The translations under genes and the position numbers were made by a program. A DNA stretch of 64,000 nucleotides from CAVXDY01 sp963721335 (lineage in GTDB: Bacteria > Actinomycetota > Thermoleophilia > Miltoncostaeales > Miltoncostaeaceae), in contig CAVRIV010000005.1 in NCBI GenBank assembly GCA_963721335.1, positions 62,001-126,000 of the forward strand, given 5' to 3'. This document shows, one piece after another, positions 61,538 through 64,000 of this stretch (the first letter of the stretch is position 1; each line of letters begins with the position of its first letter). Below the pieces are notes generated by a model. The model made no database searches. It worked only from the letters and a program-made list of their open reading frames with translations, and was not told the origin of the DNA.

Positions 61538-62493
61538 CGCAGTCCTCCCGGGATCGAGATGAACACCCGCCGGCGCGACTCCACGGCCCGGCGCGAGGCG
61601 ATTGTGCGCGATCGTCCATCCCGGTGTCCAGATGCGTCAGCGTACGCCGGGCCCAAAAAACGTGGGCGCGGCGGGAGCCAAATGCGGCCTGGCGGCCACA
61701 TTTGCGGACCGGCGGCTCCGCCTTCGGCGGGGCTGGCCGCCGGGACGACCACTGCGAACAACCCAGGGGGCTTGGGAGCCCTCCGGCGTCCGCTCAGTCC
61801 CTCCTCGCGCCCGCCCTGATCCAGGCGGAAGGGCGGGTACTCGTCCCGCATGAGCGCGGAGTACGCGAAGACCCGGTAGCTCCAGCGGTTGAGCCCCATC
61901 ACGAGCCGGAAGAGGTCGCGCGGGTAGCGGCCGGTGAACAGGATCGCGACGCCCGCGATGAGCACGAGGAGGCCGATCAGGCTGCCTCCCGCGGGGTTGC
62001 CCCAACCCCACCCGCCGGCCCAGTCGTCCCAGCGGCCGGGATCCGTCCAGCCGAGGAAGTCCCAGAGCCCGCTCCCGAAGACGGCCACGATGAGGTACTG
62101 GGGGATCGCCAGCAGCCACCACTTCACCAGCACCAGCCCGCGCGAGAGCCGCTCCGGATGATCGACCTCCAGCGTGGCGGGGTAGTCGGTCCGGTCGAGG
62201 CTGAAGGGCGGGTAGCGGTCGGTTCCGATGGCGCTGTAGGCGTAGAAGGCGACCCGCCAGGTCCAGCGCATCACGCCGACGTTGAAATCGAAGATCCCGC
62301 GCGGATAGCGGCCGGTGAACAGGATCGCGAAGAAGGCGACGACGGTCAGGACGAAGAAGGCGATCCAGAGGAACACCAGCACGATGAAGTGGGGGATGGC
62401 CAGCAGCCACTTCACCAGCCACAGCCCGCGGCTGAGGTCGGGTTGCAGGTCCCCCTCCAGGCGCAGCGGGTACCCCGGGCGCTCGGTGGTCAC
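61489..62493 (-). CDS. DUF4389-type membrane protein (C-terminal end doubtful)
   Basis: Two tandem copies of the same unit, each with membrane helices and the motif ILFTGRYPRGIFDFNVGVMR / ILFTGRYPRDLFRLVMGLNR followed by Y-PPF-x-LD. The second unit ends near residue 230. The remaining 100 residues are Pro/Arg-rich, cover the repeat at 61677 and overlap the start of the next gene, so they are probably not native: one inserted base would end the protein at TGA 61794. CAACAT lies 6 bases before GTG 62493, the leaderless pattern. Confidence 0.75.
   Translation of the reverse strand: MTTERPGYPLRLEGDLQPDLSRGLWLVKWLLAIPHFIVLVFLWIAFFVLTVVAFFAILFTGRYPRGIFDFNVGVMRWTWRVAFYAYSAIGTDRYPPFSLDRTDYPATLEVDHPERLSRGLVLVKWWLLAIPQYLIVAVFGSGLWDFLGWTDPGRWDDWAGGWGWGNPAGGSLIGLLVLIAGVAILFTGRYPRDLFRLVMGLNRWSYRVFAYSALMRDEYPPFRLDQGGREEGLSGRRRAPKPPGLFAVVVPAASPAEGGAAGPQMWPPGRIWLPPRPRFLGPAYADASGHRDGRSRTIASRRAVESRRRVFISIPGGLRCRWSRLRRARCARRC
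61677..61707. repeat. Inverted repeat with GCCAAATGCGGCC core
   Basis: CAAATG-c-GGCC, a TGGC loop, GGCC-a-CATTTG: a palindrome with one mismatch pair, related in sequence to the GGCCAANTGGCC repeats. It lies in the dubious tail of the DUF4389 frame. Confidence 0.55.
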
Positions 62494-62668
62494 GGAGCGA
62501 TGTTGTCACAGAGGCCCGGTGCGTCGACGGGCGTCGCAGCGGACCGCCTCCCTTAATCCGATCCGCCCTCGTTCTTCACGAGATCTCCGCCCTCCTCTCA
62601 GCCACCGCTCAGGTGCCCGGTCTAGAACGAGATCTCGGACCGGAGTGCGGAGCGCGGGGGAGGCGTCC

Positions 62669-63795
62669 ATGAACGCGGTGCGCAGGCGGGTGGCGATCGT
62701 CGCGAGCGGCGTGGTGTTGTCGGCGGGGGTCGGAGCGGGCGCGGGCATCTGGGCGTACGACATGTCCCAGGGAACCCCGGCGGGGACGGCGGGGACCACC
62801 ACGGTCGCCACGGCGACCCCGGCCACGACCCGCTCGCTGGCGGCCGCGAACGAGTCGGCCGGCCTGACCGCCGGCCAGATCTACTCGGCGGCGGCGGCCG
62901 GGGTGGTGGAGATCCAGGTGACCTCGCGCTCGTCGGGCGCCGGGGGCCCACAGGGGCCCGGCGGGACCACCGAGGCCCAGGGGTCGGGCTTCGTCATCGA
63001 CGACCAGGGCCACATCGTCACCAACGATCACGTCGTGAACGGCGCGACCGCCATCTCCGTGATCTTCAACGACGGGACGCGGGCCGCGGCCACGCTGGTC
63101 GGAAGCGACGCGTCGAGCGACCTCGCCGTCTCAAGGTGGACGCCGACGCGGCCCACGTGACGCCGCTGCAGCTCGCCGACTCCGATCAGGTCCGGGTGGG
63201 CGACGAGGTCGTCGCGATCTCCAGCCCGTTCGGGCTCGAGAACACCACGACCGCGGGCATCGTGAGCGCGCTCCATCGCACCATCCAATCGATCAACGGC
63301 TACACGATCGCGGGCGTCATCCAGACCGACGCCTCGATCAACCACGGCAGCTCGGGCAGCCCGCTGCTCGACGACCACGGCCACGTGATCGGGGTCAACT
63401 CGCAGATCGAGGGTGGCGAGGTGGACGGCAACGTCGGCGTCGGCTTCGCCATCCCGAGCACCACCGTTCAGAAGGTGGTCGATCAGCTGATCGCCGGAAC
63501 CCCGGTGGCGCACCCCTACCTCGGGGTCCAGCTCACGACCGCCTCGGCGATCGGCGCCGCGAACGCCGTCCCGGGCGCCACCGTGGCGGCCGTCACCCCG
63601 GGGAGCCCGGCGGCCAGGGCCGGCCTGGTGGCGGGCGACGTGATCACGGCGGTGAACGGGACCGCCGCCACCTCGGCCGACGACGTGACCGCGGCCGTCG
63701 CCGCGCTCGAGCCGGGCCGGACCGTGACGCTGCAGGTCACGCGCGGCGGCTCCTCCCGCACGGTGTCCGTGACCCTGGGCCGGCGACCCGAGTGA
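62669..63795 (+). CDS. S1C (HtrA/DegP-like) serine protease with PDZ domain (one frameshift)
   Basis: Signal anchor VAIVASGVVLSAGVGAGAGI, a Thr/Ala linker, then a trypsin-like domain: His in HIVTNDHVVNGATAI, Asp in GSDASSDLAV, Ser in INHGSSGSPLLDDHGHVIGV. A PDZ domain follows (PYLGVQLTTASAIGA, PGSPAARAGLVAGDVITAV). A missing base near 63131 separates SDLAV from LKVDADAAHVTPLQLADSDQ; total length 3n+2 fits one deletion. It acts in quality control of exported proteins. GGGGAGG precedes ATG 62669. Confidence 0.92.
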
Positions 63796-63810
63796 CCGCC
63801 GTCCGCCGCC

Positions 63811-63827
63811 GGTCCCCGGGCGGGACC
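63811..63827. terminator. Hairpin between convergent genes
   Basis: GGTCCC/GGGACC with a 5-base loop between two convergent stop codons. Confidence 0.45.
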
Positions 63828-64000
63828 TATCGCACGAGGATCCGGCGGCTGACGGTGACGGCGTTCCCGGCCCGATCGGTCAGCCGCAGGATCACCGTGT
63901 AGCGGCCGCGGCGGAGCTCTCCGAGGGGGACCCGGCGCAGCGGGCCGGGTCTCACCGCCGAGGAGCGCGCCGACAGCGAGCGTCCCGCGCGGTCGCGCAG
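63827..64000 (-). CDS. C-terminal fragment of a secreted beta-sandwich (Ig-like) protein
   Basis: The minus strand reads an open frame from the window edge to TAG at 63827: the last 57 residues contain GRYTVILRLTDRAGNAVTVS and end RRILVR. This is the final strand pair of a bacterial Ig/FN3-like domain as found at the end of exported proteins. Nothing more can be said from the fragment. Confidence 0.6.
   Translation of the reverse strand: MRDRAGRSLSARSSAVRPGPLRRVPLGELRRGRYTVILRLTDRAGNAVTVSRRILVR

Overview
The window is very GC-rich DNA with GTG/ATG starts, many 4-base start/stop overlaps, a zinc-type S14, and the actinobacterial gene order rpoB-rpoC ... rpsL-rpsG-fusA ... tuf-rpsJ ... secY-adk-map ... 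rpmJ-rpsM-rpsK-rpsD-rpoA-rplQ. The SurE, murein endopeptidase, F420-type oxidoreductase and glucuronyl C5-epimerase genes, and TANNNT boxes 6-8 bases before start codons, fit a deep-branching high-GC actinobacterium. Thermoleophilia (Solirubrobacterales/Gaiellales-like) is my inference; no 16S gene is present to settle it.

Layout. 1-9 kb: housekeeping genes: an FAH-family fragment, a CDP-alcohol phosphatidyltransferase plus glycosyltransferase pair, a uracil-DNA-glycosylase-like protein, a small cell-wall lytic protein, an RlmD/TrmA-type RNA methyltransferase, nagA, a nitrilase and a NifU-type Fe-S scaffold. 9-12 kb: tRNA-Pro(CGG), a PAP2-family membrane enzyme, a 65-residue HTH-like protein and a DacB-type carboxypeptidase. 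11.8-34.9 kb, all on the minus strand: tuf, then the S10-spc-alpha ribosomal cluster, continuing through rplQ into a methyltransferase, truA, surE, a HAD phosphatase, ligA and a membrane protein joined by short overlaps. infA is missing from its usual place between map and rpmJ, where an unrelated 115-codon orphan lies.

35-42.5 kb: a plus-strand accessory block between tuf and fusA: a fused GlcD/GlcF-type oxidase, an F420-oxidoreductase/C5-epimerase fusion, a second C5-epimerase sharing a 339-bp identical tract with the first, then marR and an MFS exporter; metW and metX follow on the minus strand. 44.4-47.4 kb: fusA, rpsG, rpsL. 47.5-51.2 kb: a lipoprotein-like secreted protein, a murein endopeptidase, a cupin and a Na+/H+ antiporter. 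51.2-59.6 kb: rpoC and rpoB. 59.9-64 kb: small hypothetical and membrane proteins, a DUF4389 protein, an S1C serine protease with PDZ domain and a fragment of a secreted beta-sandwich protein.

Two window-wide points matter to any reader. First, many essential genes between about 22.7 and 59.6 kb are broken by single-base indels, mostly +1 insertions. Consensus error is the likely cause, so these genes are annotated as single loci. Second, at least ten genes look leaderless, and three divergent pairs share one 7-bp symmetric -10 element. Four genes appear to begin with ATA or CTG. No stretch over 300 bases lacks a gene; the larger gaps (8937-9079, 10140-10358, 34876-35100, 59599-59857, 60356-60573) hold the promoters, hairpins and RNA listed, or nothing I can recognise.
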